Shown here: piece after piece, positions 1-11,254 of the stretch
How positions within the stretch are numbered: position 1 is the first letter of the stretch
Layout: each line of letters begins with the position of its first letter
DNA from: Leucogyrophana mollusca
Lineage: Eukaryota; Basidiomycota; Agaricomycetes; Boletales
Assembly (NCBI GenBank): GCA_021014945.1
Contig: MU266650.1
Location: forward strand, 1 to 26,448
DNA length: 26,448 nucleotides
Direction of reading: 5' to 3'
Position numbers and translations under genes: made by a program
Notes under the pieces: model-generated
Database searches by the model: none
Seen by the model: only the letters and a program-made list of their open reading frames with translations
Told to the model about the DNA's origin: nothing

Positions 1-1108
1 AATTGTGTCCCAGAACTCTGGGATGTCTGTGGTCATAGTGCCGTTGAATTTGATCTCTAATTCTAGGTAGTTGTGGAGAAATCAGCCAATCTTCATTTTT
101 GTGTTTCACTCGGCTGTCCATAACTGTACCAGGAGCTGCTGAGGGCCATGCGCGGAAGTAAGGTTGCTCTGCATTGCGCAATTGTTCTTGGTGTGACATC
201 AATCAATGAACAATGTAGCTACATCGGTGATAGGCTGACATTCTAAAAAGTATATTCTCTGGTTAGGGTTCGTTCAGTGCAGGGTACCCCTCAAGGACCA
301 ATTTGTTCAGGATTTGTTTTGCTGTGAAGAAGCAGGCTCGCTCGGCAAACGAGCAAACCGGATCGGAGCCCCAAACTGAAGCAATGCTTTCTTACTTATT
401 TCACTGTCATATTCATTGTCCGCGAATTTCGAGCCCGAGGAATCATCGGATTGAGCATTGAACCTTGACTCACGTTGAGCACTGACCACTTGGGGATTTA
501 CCATCGAGCAGGGAATCACCTTTTACTGAGTAAATATTGAAGCAAGCCGCGGACCATACATCGGGCCTCTATGGTGTGCGTTCCTCCCAAAGCGGTGCCA
601 AACGGCAGTGGTCCATGGGTATCAACGAATGTCAGTGTCGATGCTCCAACGCCGTTATGGCTGCTAAAGAGGTGAGGTAAAGGTGCATACTTATTGACTT
701 GGACTTGTTGCTCCCGTCTATCACGCGAACCAGACATCAAGGTCAATAAACGCTCGCAATTTCTGGAGACGAAGCATGTTGCATTTTCTGCTCCCGTGTT
801 GCGAGGCAGCCTTCGACGGGGTCGAGAGCAGCCTCCCCGTGCTGCTTGACCTCCAGCCCCCAAAATGGCTGTGCCTCGTTGATTAGGGAGCCCAAGTGAC
901 GTTAATGCTTCAATAGGCAATGCCTAGCTTGACACCATCTGCGGTTGATATGTAAGTAGCCTATGCGCCCATCTCTGGCGTCTGATTCCACCACGGCTAT
1001 ACCTTCAGAGCGCGGGTATAAAGCGATGATACTGTCCACAGCGCGCTCCGGCGAGCGCAAGCAACCTCCTTCTCGCTTCTTTCTTTCTTGCTTGGAAATC
1101 CCTGCGAT
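1..1108. other. 5' flank without a convincing gene
   Basis: No gene could be supported here. Two minus-strand open frames exist, 516-920 (134 codons) and 307-519 (70 codons). The second is Ser-rich and ends in a stop at 307. A splice joining them was looked for and no good donor/acceptor pair of normal size was found. They may be the 3' end of a minus-strand gene or chance frames. The last 100 bases are the promoter and leader of the gene starting at 1109. Confidence 0.35.
1017..1022 (+). promoter_or_regulatory. TATA-like box of the membrane glycoprotein gene
   Basis: TATAAA lies 87 nt upstream of the predicted ATG at 1109. It is followed by a pyrimidine-rich stretch (about 1067-1094, CCTCC, TTCTTTCTTTCTT). 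This arrangement is common around fungal transcription start sites. The role is inferred from position only. Confidence 0.45.
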
Positions 1109-2678
1109 ATGGGTCGCTTTCCGTCTCTTAGATGTTTTGCCAGTTTCGCATTGTGGCTCAGGATCGCGAGCGCCTTCAGCATGATACCTGGGCTTGCGAC
1201 CCAGTGCGACGAGTTTTCTGTCTCGTGGACGGGTACGTCCGAATTGAGACATTGACTCCTCCCTGGCCGAACACTGACGATACCTGATATATAGGTGGCC
1301 AGCCACCTTTCGAGCTCATCCTGGTCCCCGTGAGTAAAAATGAGTATATCTCCCAAAACGGCGGTCCCACTGACTCACCTAGGTTATAGGAATATACAAT
1401 CTTCATCGAGGTTCCCGTACCATCGTCTGCATTTGCGAACAACCAAGGAACTGCCTCAATACAAGAGCTGCCATTAGCACAGGGGAAGAGATTCGTGGCA
1501 GTCATGTCTGATGCCATCGGATTTGGCTCAGGTGGAGTTAGCAACATCATCACCGTCGGAGGCCCGGTAGAGAATAATGGTTGCAACACGACGGCTCAGA
1601 GCCCAAAATTTTACTATGACCCTTCAGACACCCTTGAGCAATGCAGGTGAGAAGAGCGCTATTGCTTGACGCCGGCGAAACTGATTGTGCATGCCCACGG
1701 CGCAGTCAATATGCGTTTAATTACTTCAACGGAGCTCAGCAACCCGTCAACGTCACGGCGAGTCCTTCTACCACTTTTCGTCCCTCGCAATCTTGCTTAT
1801 CGGTTGTATCTTACTGGCAGGGCTTGATCCCCAATGGAGACTCATTCGTCGTTCAAGCACCCATTGCCAGCAATTACAGCTACTCTTGGCTGGTGGACGT
1901 AGCAGCGTACACATCTCTGATCCTTTATCTTACCGACTCAACGGGTGCACAAGGCGGCACCACGAACTTCTCGAGCGTAGCGTATTCGGGGGACAATCAC
2001 TGCCTGACCGGCTCGTATCCGTCGTCCACCGCATCGGCGGCACCCACTACAACTGGGACACCCACTGCATCCGGGACATCCGCTACGTCTTCTTCCGGCA
2101 CCAGCCTTTCCACCGGAGCCATTGCAGGAATCGCGATAGGCGGTGCAGCCATTTTAGCAGCTTTCGCTGCATTGCTACTGTGTTACCACCGCCACAAAGG
2201 TTCTCCCCCGCCACACTCCGCACAGCGGAGACACGACCCCGCAGTCAACCAGGTTTCTGGTGACCTGATCCACCCACTCACAGCCCACCCGTACCCGTAC
2301 CCATACCCGCACCAAGTGGATTCTTCAAGCCAGCCTGGGTCTTCGACTCCTCAGTACACGTCTCTGCGGCCATGGCAGTACAAATCCGCCTCACAAAACT
2401 TGTCATCTTCAACGCACCTCCAGCACCTGCCCGTCAACCCGAGCGCTGCCGAATTTGGGCACGCCGTGAACCCCTCCCTGTCATCCAGGGAGCGTCGGAG
2501 CGCACCCACGAGCAGCGAGCAGTCGTCCAGGCCCAGCACGCGATACCTCGTGCACACGGACGTCGACGATGCGAGGCCTGAGAACGTCGAGGTTGTCGAG
2601 CTGCCGCCCGAGTACTCGACGAACAGGCAGCCTATCCCTTCGTTACCGCGAGCAGCTCGGGGCCGTCGGCGGAAATAA
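1109..2678 (+). CDS. Secreted/single-pass membrane glycoprotein with Ser/Thr-rich stalk (five exons)
   Basis: Spliced model: 1109-1232, 1295-1329, 1390-1646, 1706-1757, 1821-2678, giving 441 residues. The start was chosen because it opens a signal-peptide-like N-terminus (MGRFPSLRCF, hydrophobic to about residue 30). It leads in frame to a conserved-looking run (FSVSWTGGQPPFELILVP, then FGSGGVSNIITVGGP and EQCSQYAF) that I recognise from a widespread, unnamed Agaricomycete family. A Ser/Thr/Pro-rich stalk follows, then one transmembrane segment (about residues 255-278, GAIAGIAIGGAAILAAFAAL). The tail of about 160 residues is basic, Ser/Pro-rich and probably cytoplasmic, with a PYPYPYPH run. 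The topology suggests a cell-surface protein with an extracellular N-terminal domain; the ligand is unknown. Introns are 62, 60, 59 and 63 nt. The fourth has a GC donor (GCGAGT) and no stop codon, so retaining it would add 21 residues in frame. It is convergent with the SURF6 gene. Confidence 0.85.
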
Positions 2679-3228
2679 AGGAGCCATTACTCAGGTTTAA
2701 TGCGTTCTTCAGGTGCTTTTAATCAGGGCTTTCGTGGAGAATGGATATTGTATCCACCATATATTTTTACGTACGATTCAAGGACGGTTGAGGGTGAGGA
2801 TGGACTACGTAGGGAGAAAGTGAATTATCAGTACTAGCACGCTCATAGCAGGGGGCCTCCAACTTTGATGCATGATGCAGGACTTATCGGATACTAGAGT
2901 GCCTGCGCTTTTATTGTATCTGTGTAGTTCACTTGCCGCTGTGATACTGCCTCGGGATATCACTTTCTGACTATGGCAGCAGCTAGCCATGAGGGAGACA
3001 GACAGTGTCTTACTACGGATCTTGATCGGCGGACGTCTGTTTCTTACGACGGGACTTCATGAACAAAATGAGGGATGATGTGTACAGAACTTTGAAAGCA
3101 TGGGTTAAAATCCAGTCCATCAGGACACTTCGTGTGATATGGACAATATATCTGCATGAGCACGAGATTATTATCATAATCATCGCCGTTTGTGATCTAG
3201 ACCGCGCGTAACATACCCTTCCGTACCT
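2679..3228. other. Intergenic, tail-to-tail
   Basis: This is the 3' flank shared by two convergent genes (stop at 2678 on +, stop at 3229 on -). No coding sequence, RNA gene or repeat was recognised. An AATAAA-like string overlaps the stop codon of the upstream gene, too close to be confidently called a polyadenylation signal. Confidence 0.6.
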
Positions 3229-4888
3229 CTACTTAACTTTGCCCTTCCCCGGCTTCCCCTTGCGTTTTCCAAACGACTTGCCCTCGAATCCAGGCCTCGC
3301 CTTCGTCTTGACCCCCTTGCGCTTGTCATTCCGTCGCTCGTTCCGCATCGCGATGTTATCGGTGCGTTTCTTCTGTTTCGCCGCCATTGACGCCGAGAGC
3401 TGTTCCTTCCGCTCGTCCCTGCGAACGCACCATCAGCCCAGTCACATAGCCACAGGCCACTCGTCCCAAAACCAAGGAGCAACCATACAAAAAAACAATA
3501 TACGCACCATGACTTTTTACTCTTCGCCTTCTCTTTCTCCGCCCTCTTCGCGGCCTTCTTCAAGCGGCCCTCGTCATCCTTTACCTTCACGCCCTCCATC
3601 CGCGCCTCTGCCTTCGCCCAGCGCTCCCGCTCCTCCACAGCCTTCCGCTTCTCCTCGGGCAGAGCCGCGAGCTTCTCCTTCCGCGCAGCGAGCTGCGTGA
3701 GCGCCTGTGTGGGATTGGAAGACGTCTTGAGCTTAGAAGGGACTTTGCTCGAGGAGCCGACGACGGCGGCGAATGCGATGTTGGTGAGGGGCTGGGCGGC
3801 GGTGGGTGCGGACGTGGAGGGGACGTCGGGGACGATGAGCTGAGTCTGGGGAGAGCGAAAGCAAATATGTCAGCACCACGGTACGAGCGACGGGCAGGCG
3901 GCTCACCTTCGTCGAGGCGCTCTTCCCCCTCGTGCCCGAATCCTTGCCTTTCTTTCCTTTCCCTTTACTCTCCGTCTCGGCCCTCCGCCGCTCACGCGTC
4001 TCCTTGCGCCGCCGCTCCCGCAGTGCAGCACGCTGCGCACGCCGCTCTTCCAGGAGCTCGTCTTTGTCTCCCGCTTCGCCGCCGCCGCCGCCCTGGCGCA
4101 GCGCGGCCATGCGTGCATGGAGCTTCGCGCGGAGGGCGGTGATGCTCCCGCCTTCGGGCATCGGCACGATCGTGTCTGTGTTGATGCGCTCCCCGTCATC
4201 GTCATCGTCGCTCATGTCGATACCGTCGACTTGCATTGCGTCGTCATCGTCGGAGGGTTCGTCTTCGCCGTCGGAAACCGGCTCAGATGTTTTTTGCTTG
4301 CCTTTGCCTTTGTTTTTGCTGTTTTTGGAGGGGAGGACTGCGGCAGCTTCGTTTTGGAGGTCGACGACGGATTTGTGGTTGGCGGGGTCGAGCTGCGAGT
4401 TGGTGCGTCAAGTTTGGGTTCAGGAGCTGAATCCGAAAACCAGAAGAAGGAAAGGAAATCGTTGTAATGGGGATTGGAAGTAGATAGATAGGATGCAAGG
4501 AGAAAAAGAAAGTGTGAAAGGCACCTTTTCGCGACGAGCTTTCTTCGATGCCTCCTTCACAGCTTGCTTCGGCGCCTTCTGCTTCTTGCTGTGTTTTTGG
4601 AACTTGGTAGCAGCCTTGTCGATTTAATGAGGGGTGCGATTGCGAGTGTTGGAAGTAAGGCACAGAAAAGATCAAGGACACCATGAAGAGAAAGATATAC
4701 AGAAAGAAAGACGTGTGCATCACTGTGAGCACTCGCGTTCAAAACTTGGACACGAGCTGAGATGAACGCACAGAATTGATGGTGTCTGCGCCGAGGTAAT
4801 ACTTGGCGGGTATGAGCCGCAACAGGGCTTCAAATGTGTCGTTGTGCGCCTCGAGCGAAGACCGAAGTACGTCTGGTGGTGTGGGCAT
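3229..4888 (-). CDS. SURF6/Rrp14 ribosome-biogenesis protein (five exons)
   Basis: Spliced model on the minus strand: 4888-4772, 4614-4525, 4392-3907, 3845-3508, 3418-3229, giving 406 residues. Introns are 157, 132, 61 and 89 nt. The N-terminus (LRSSLEAHNDTFEALLRLIP then AKYYLG) matches the Rrp14 N-terminal signature that in yeast reads around LLALIPAKYY. Next comes a Lys-rich run (KFQKHSKKQKAPKQAVKEAS, then KKARREKLDPAN), an acidic Asp-rich patch, and a charged helical SURF6 domain (ITALRAKLHARM, LLEERRAQRAAL). The C-terminus has the family's EGVKVKDDEGRLKKAAKRAE and KSKKSW segments and ends in a Lys/Gly-rich tail (GKSFGKRKGKPGKGKVK). SURF6/Rrp14 is a nucleolar nucleic-acid-binding protein needed for rRNA processing in both ribosomal subunits. 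Every junction keeps frame and restores family sequence, so the model is firm. A decayed copy of the 5' end lies at 11255-11557. Confidence 0.93.
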
Positions 4889-5179
4889 TGTTAGATTTAC
4901 CTTCGGGGCTGTCTTTCAATGGGCCCTGGTCCTTGGACAAGTTATCTGGGACCTGAAAAACTTGCTTTGTCAGCTTAACTTGATCAGGAAGGTGACTACC
5001 TGTGACTACTGAAGGCGGATGGGCACCAGACAGCGAAAATGTAACAATAAGGAGTAAGTACTTACTGTTGACATGACGCTAGCAAGAACAACTTATGATA
5101 ACAAACGAAACACATCGAAGATCCCTGCTATACTGTACGACCCAGCGTAGGACCGCCGCCCTCTACTCCGACAACCTAC
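4889..5179. other. Spacer between NLR 3' end and SURF6 5' end
   Basis: Both flanking genes run on the minus strand, so this is the NLR 3' flank and the SURF6 promoter. A 13-base string, TTGCTTTGTCAGC (plus-strand reading, 4962-4974), recurs at 11653-11665 at a similar distance upstream of the broken SURF6 copy. No other feature was recognised. Confidence 0.6.
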
Positions 5180-8100
5180 CTACACAAGTACCCGAGGACA
5201 ACATGGAGCCTCCTCCCAGCTCCCAGCTGGAAACCCCGAAATTGCGTGGCATGTCCACAGCGAGGTAACCCCTGGTATAACCCAAGTCAGAAGAACTGAA
5301 TAGCCGTAAGAGTGCGGGATGGCACACCTATGCAAAACTGATGCTTCGTTATTACTACCAAGGATTTCGACATCACCGTCCCTCCACCCGCCCGCAGCCT
5401 GAGGGATCTTCAGGTAATCCGCCATATCCAGCACGATGGGTCCACCATTTGTGTCCTCGAGCACCAGGCGGCCATGACGGTATGCTGACAAGAGCCTCAC
5501 CTTCTGCATACTATCAGGCAACCAAATTAGTGGTTGACCGTCTTCGCCGAGAAGCCATCCGTCCCTTAGACGGCTTTGAAGTAATGTGGGGTCCTTCGGG
5601 AAGAGGATCGGCAATACTTTGGTAGGCCGTGGAGGATTGCTAAGATCCCAGATGTGAACGCTGCTGTTCTCGAGCAGGACTAGCAGGTGTGTAGATTCGA
5701 CATTGAAAGCGACGGACGCAAAGGGCCGACCGTAGGAACACTCAATTTCGCATTTGCTCGACCCATCGGTCACAGCCACCACACTGATCCGAGAGGGAAG
5801 ATGTTTTGCCCAACACGCAACATAGCGACCGTCAGGAGAGAAGACACCAACGTCACACTCTGATGGCAAGTCGAAACTCTTCTGCAGAGTTGTTGGCGCT
5901 ACGGTCCCTACGAGATAAACCGTACGCCCGCAAAGCAGCCGAGAGCGATCGGAGGACATCATCAACGGCTCCTCAAAGGGGGTATTGGTGTCGTAGAGTG
6001 GTGTGGTTGGGCCGTAGTAGGTCGTATCCCATAGCTGTAGGTGCAGTGGCCCTTGTAATATAGCTTTCAGATGGTCTCCAAGGAAAACGGCCGACATGAT
6101 CTCGTGACAGTACACTGCCGCCACGAGGCTACCATCAGTGAGGTCCCACATCCATGCACTTGAATCCTCCATAGCAGTGATGATGTGCGTGGCCAAGGGC
6201 GAGAACGCGAGAGAGACGACCATAGCAGGGTGCGCGAATGACCACTCCAGCATATTTCCTGTAACCATCTCCCAGATTTTGATAGTAGTACTGTCCATCA
6301 CACAGGCGAATCTCTGTCCATCTTGGGAAAACGTAGGAAGTGTAGGTTCGCCTTCGCCTGCGACAGATCTGACATGGCTGATTTCCGTATTAACCAGGGT
6401 AAATCCGTGACATCGGTTGGTGCAAGTAGCCGTCCCGCCATCTAGAGAATAAGCTGTAAGGGGGCCTGAGGTATATGTTTGATACGAGTTGATGGGAGGA
6501 GGCTGTATCACAATGGGAGCTGAACGATATTTAGTGCCAGATTAAAAAGCCATGCTGATACGTACGAAGTTCCGACGAAAAATACGACATCATGCCAGAG
6601 CTCAGTTCGACCATTTCCCCTCCAATATTTGCACTGAAAAGAACGGCCTGTGTTTCATCCCAGGACAACGCGACAGACTTGATCCCAGCATTCCGATAAA
6701 TCGGAAGACTATGCGACGATAACAATAATCCAGTATCCGCTGCCAAGACATGAAGGATGGTTTCATCGTGTGACAGTGAGAGAAGGTGCATGCGACCAAG
6801 GGTCACGGCATTCACTGGCAGTGAAACAGGCAGACGCCGGTCCCAAACCAGACATCGTCGTTGTAAATCCCACATGCAAACTAAGTTGTGGGACGAGGAT
6901 GCCAGGCGCATCCCATCGCCGGAGAACACGAGAGAGGTGATTGCGCTGTACTGTACTGTCGGGCATACGAGTGTGAAATCAGACTGGCCGTGTGCTCTAA
7001 TGGTAATGGAGTTGACGAGATGGATCACAGCGAATGTGTCTCCATCTGGAGAGAATACCACAGTGTCGACAGGACCAGCCAGTGAGTCCAGATCCGGGGT
7101 GTTGGTAACTTCGCCTGTCCTGTAGTCCAGCGTTTGGACAAAACCGGACTTCGATACACACGTAACTTGGGCACCACCCCTCGAAAATTGTGCCCAGAGC
7201 TGTCCGAGTCGATGCAAGCGACCTGTTGCGATATCCCAGAGTTTTGGGGACCCGTCGTTCGATGTAGCTATCATGTATTCGTTGCCTGGCGAGAACGAGA
7301 GTGTTGCCGTAGCTACTCCCCCCTCACGTAGTCTTTGTCTAAGCTCGCCACTGGCAGCGTCCACGATCAATATATCCAAGTTATCGCCTGAAGGCCACGA
7401 CGCAGTCGCCACAAGAGAGCCGTCGGGTGAGAACGAAGCAGGGAAGTGGGCATGAGGGATATGATATGATCTCCGACCAATATGGAAGCACTCGATTTTA
7501 CCAGCGGCGCTATTCGCGAGGATGTGTTGGCCGGTAGATGAGGGGATAAAACGGGTTATGGGCGGGCGGATTTGACTATCAAGGTTCGTAAGCAACGCAA
7601 CGTCCCAGACGGCAACGTGCCGGGCATTAATGGTCACGATCCTTTGGCTGCTAGCAGCAATGATTTCGTGACCACTAGGCAACTGTAAAGTACCAACCGG
7701 TTCCATTGCCTCCATGTCCCAGACTTCAAACTGAGGCATCGTCGTAGAATATCCGCAGCGGATGAGCAGATGAGCTCCATCAATGGACCATCGGCTCGCG
7801 TGTTGGGCGAATTCTCCGCTGCTAGAGAATAAGAACTCGCCGGTACGAGTCGAGTGTATCCTTATGTGGTTCCAATGTGTTGCTATCCACCTCCCACAAG
7901 GGGAAAAATGCCAATTATTATGATCTGGGATGGAAATGGGGTCACCGATGGGGCCGCCAGTGGCGATATCAACAAGTTGGATTTCGCTATCGGAGGACCA
8001 GCACATAACCCTTCTCAACTGGTCGTGAACTGGGAATGTGATATTGCCCGAAGCTCGCATGCGCACAAAGGCCGGGGTAGTGTCTTTTCCAGTAGGTGCG

Positions 8101-10660
8101 TACAATATTGACTGGGGGTCAAAGTCGGAGGTATCCAAGAATGACGCGTGCTCCTCGTTGGATACGAGTACATATGCTCCGTGGAGGCTGGCAACCCCCC
8201 CAGTTTCATAGCTTGCTGCTGGTTCCCCAGTGATGTAGTTCCAGACCATTACGTGGTTGTAGTACCTGAAAAGGACAATGACATGGCCGTCGACCAAGGA
8301 TATCTCGATGACTTCTTCGACGTCGTCAGAGCGCTGGAAAGGACCTCCTACAGCCACATAACGCTCAATATCCCACACAAACGTGACACCCTGTTCGTCC
8401 GAGGAAGCAACAAGGGGGTCATCGAGTGAGAAGTATACCCGGTGAATGGCCGACTGGTGCCCAACCAACGGCTCCCCAATAGGGCTGCACGTGTCAGCAT
8501 CCCATATCTGCAAGGTTTTGCCATCATGCGCATATGTGAGACAGGAACCATTCGGTGCAACTTTAATTGATCCAACCAGACGGATAGAAAATGTGGTCAA
8601 AGGCTCCACACTCGTACGGTGACTCATTAGCATTTTCGGGACGCGCTCGAGTGTGTGGGCGAAAGACCGGAAGATGGAGCTCTTCTGAGAGGTGAATGGT
8701 AGTGCGGATATGTATATGTGGGAGGCAGATTGGCGCATGACTACGTGAAACTGCTGCAGAAAGCGAATGGCATCATCGCACAACTGGAGTACCTCGTCAG
8801 ATGCTGGGTGGCGCTGTATGTGAAGGTCAGCAAGGGAACATCGGCCTTCCACGCGGAACCGCCTCACCTGAAACCAAGGCTTGACTCGATTGAGGGCGAT
8901 GAATATCCCATCCACATCACCACGCAAGCTCATCACTTCGAACCAGTGGAGCAAGTGGGTGAACAAAAAGGTCTTTGCCTCCTCATACAGACCCAGGTGT
9001 ACACCCGGGACATCAGCAAGATGGAGATGCCAGTATGAGCAACTATAACGAATGTGCTCGGGCATCTTCTCCTTAAGACGTTGATCCAGACCGACAATGT
9101 CGGAGTTCATCTGCGTGGGATCATTGATGTCGCAGACATCGCGTTTCAATGCGCACATCGACCGGAAGCAGCGGGCGGCTAGGAAGTGGCTGAATAACGT
9201 CGTGTTGATGTGGAACCGAGGGTCGGTACAGCGTGTTGGAGAAGTGAAGAAGTCAAAGATAGATGTATGGAGTACGCGGATATAGCCGTCGTCTATGCGC
9301 AACATGGATCCGAGTGCTGCGATCACTGACGCGGAGGTGGTGAGTTCGATTCGCGAGCCGTCCTGCAGCCAAATCGGATGTCCAAGGACACTCCTGTTCA
9401 GTCCGAGAAGTAAATCCAGCTCTTGCGGTGTCAGCGATGTTTTAGCGGTGACTATAGCTCCAATAACGAATCGCAAGTCAGAAGATGACAACCCGCTTGA
9501 CGCCTGGTTCAAGATACTCATATACAAAGCGTCCAGCGCCCTCTCACCCCCACTACTCGGGCGAGCCCCCTCCCTCGAGGTCAAGTACCACAGTGGGACC
9601 ATTGGATCGGAGCTATTTTGGATGTGGTCGCAGGCTACTGAGGCCCAGATAAAAAGGCCTTCCGCCAGGCGTACTAGCTCTTCCTTCATCTTTTCTCCAG
9701 GCCAGTGCATATGGAGGTGTGGATGATGTTGAATGATCTTCACCATTCTAGCGGAGATATAAAGCGAAATGTCGCCAGCTGTATCGTGGATATCGTTGAT
9801 GCTTTTGGAAAGGCAATGAGTCCCCAGTTGCGCACGGATGTCGGGTTCATAGCGGCTGGCAATAAGTAGTTTGGCACATGCGGGAAAGGCAGGGAGCACT
9901 CCCATCACAGCTTCGAGGACGCCGCGACGATCGCCCACGTCGCTACACTCATCTATAGCGTCGATGACGATGAGAATAACGCTCAAGGATTCCATCTGGC
10001 GTAGGGGTACGATGATGTACCTATCCAGTTGTTCTTTCAATGAGAAGGCATTCATTCTCCCGTACTGCCTGATCGCCTCAAGACAGTGAGTCATGAACTT
10101 CGCATTGGAGTTGGCCAGTTGGTAGGCTATGTGGCCGAAAAGGGAGGTCGGTTTGTTGAGCCCTTCGACCTTGCGCTTAAATTGGAAGCTAGCGCCTAGG
10201 CGGCCCGTAGTATAGTAATGGGCGATGGTGTTGGCGATAGTGGATTTTCCGGTTCCAGCCACGCCGTGCAGCCAGAAGATTCGGCTTGAGTGTGGATCGG
10301 AGTTATCTGCCCAATTTTTTATTTCAGAGAGGAGAGATACCCGTGTGCCATCAAGACAGACATTCTGCCCATCGCAGCGAACGTCGATAAGAGCAGTCCC
10401 CAGTAAATATTCGGTTAATGTTGAGCGGTCTGAGCAAGAGCAGACACGAAACAAGATTAGAGTGTTGAGGGCAAATGACCTCAGGTGTACTCGCCTGTGT
10501 TCGTTGCTTGTAATTGAAATATCTGGTCCCCGTGGACAATTGCGCTATAACGGACATTTTGCTTGCGTAACGTGGACAATCGCAGCGCATTGAATTGATC
10601 GCGGTGGACTTCACTGAAAGTAGAATGCCTAGCGTCGGTGTTTGAAGCATTGTTGAACAT
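5180..10660 (-). CDS. NLR-like STAND protein: RDQ-motif exon, NACHT NTPase, WD40 repeats
   Basis: Spliced model on the minus strand: 10660-10495, 10429-6566, 6519-5180, giving 1789 residues. The short first exon carries STFSEVHRDQFN and a later HGDQIFQL, the short RDQ-type N-terminus I associate with Agaricomycete NLRs. NACHT: Walker A GVAGTGKS at about residues 111-118, Walker B VILIVIDAIDEC at about 206-217, then KLLIASRYEPDI. A winged-helix-like region follows (LDALYMSILNQ). From about residue 680 to the end there are some 13 degenerate WD40 units ending in WD-type dipeptides (LQIWDADT, VTFVWDIE, FEVWDMEA, SPKLWDIA, VCMWDLQR, IKIWEMVT, WMWDLTDG, VHIWDLSN), enough for two beta-propellers. 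Fungal NACHT-WD40 proteins are thought to sense non-self through the repeats and oligomerise through NACHT. No HET, lipase-like or phosphorylase effector domain is seen. Intron 1 (65 nt) uses a GC donor; intron 2 is 46 nt. An in-frame upstream ATG at 10720 is an alternative start. The last 40 residues may hide a missed intron. Confidence 0.85.
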
Positions 10661-10803
10661 TAATATGTAGATGGTTGGAACAAGCTGCAAGGTTAGGAAG
10701 ATGTCGTGGAGAGGGAGCAAAAGATGTAAGCGCCGGCACCATGTCGTTGTTAACAGCTATAGCCTCGTAAGCACGGGGCGATATACATATATAGCCCACT
10801 CAC
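10661..10803. promoter_or_regulatory. Probable NLR promoter region
   Basis: Upstream of the NLR start on the minus strand there is an AT-rich TATATATGTATAT stretch (plus positions about 10781-10793), about 120-130 nt before the ATG. It is the only TATA-like element near the start. The same bases would fall in the intron after the relic exon at 10804-10961, so assignment as a promoter is tentative. Confidence 0.3.
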
Positions 10804-10961
10804 CTTGAACGGACTTTTTCAAGGATCCTCTTTGCGGTAACTCGGGAAACAACCATCGGTGCTTCAGCCAATCCCGTCCCCTTGGTGGTCGTAAGGGCTT
10901 CAAGTCCGAGCCCTCGCTCACGTGTTTTGCAGATGACTAGATGGCTTGACGCATCTTCCAT
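10804..10961 (-). pseudogene. Relic first exon resembling a SET-domain protein
   Basis: An open stretch of 52 codons runs from an ATG at 10961 to a good donor (AAG followed by GTGAGT). It contains TTKGTGLAEAPMVV and VTAKRILEKVRS. This resembles the start of Agaricomycete SET-domain (SMYD-like) proteins, where a KGxGL stretch is followed by a segment of about 13 residues and then ILxEAPxxV. The linking segment seems to be missing. No matching downstream exon was found: splicing into either plausible acceptor before the NLR start meets a stop at once. It is therefore called a relic and not an NLR exon. The family assignment comes from memory and is weak. Confidence 0.3.
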
Positions 10962-10984
10962 GGCATTGCTCAATTCGGGGTTCT

Positions 10985-11010
10985 GATTGGGTTCCGATTG
11001 GGTTCCGATT
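10985..11010. repeat. Short tandem repeat, 11-base unit GATTGGGTTCC x2.4
   Basis: Two exact copies of GATTGGGTTCC followed by a partial third (GATT). It lies between the relic SET-like exon and the broken SURF6 copy, close to a likely rearrangement junction. Confidence 0.8.
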
Positions 11011-11254
11011 TATGAAGTAACTTCACATTTTAGCATACTTAACCCCACCCAAGCCAAAGCCCTCCGTCCAAGAAAGCCAGTTGTGGGCTAACTCAGTAAC
11101 TGATCAGCCCTGTTCCATCAAATTTGAGATTGTGGACCTTGGGGAAGCAGGGAGTGTGGCCAGTGGAAATCGGCGCCAGCAGCAGCATTGGAGCGTGGAC
11201 ATAGGCGCCTTGCGCCGATGTCGGGAAAGTGATGGTGTCCGGCGCGGGTATCTT

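Noticed and set aside
516..920. Minus-strand frame of 134 codons near the left edge, with a 70-codon frame after it
   Set aside because: No recognisable domain, and no normal-sized intron joins the two frames; kept only as a note on the flank.
3239..4483. Several plus-strand frames rich in Arg, Ser and Pro
   Set aside because: They are antisense shadows of the Lys/Glu/Arg-rich SURF6 exons; the minus-strand splice model explains the region fully.
5300..5345. Possible extra intron near the NLR 3' end (GTGTGCC to TATTCAG)
   Set aside because: It would be only about 36 nt, and neither resulting C-terminus matches a WD40 unit, so the simple stop at 5180 was kept.
9340..9360. GTTCGATTC string resembling a tRNA T-arm box
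   Set aside because: It lies inside the NLR coding exon, with no A box or cloverleaf partner nearby.
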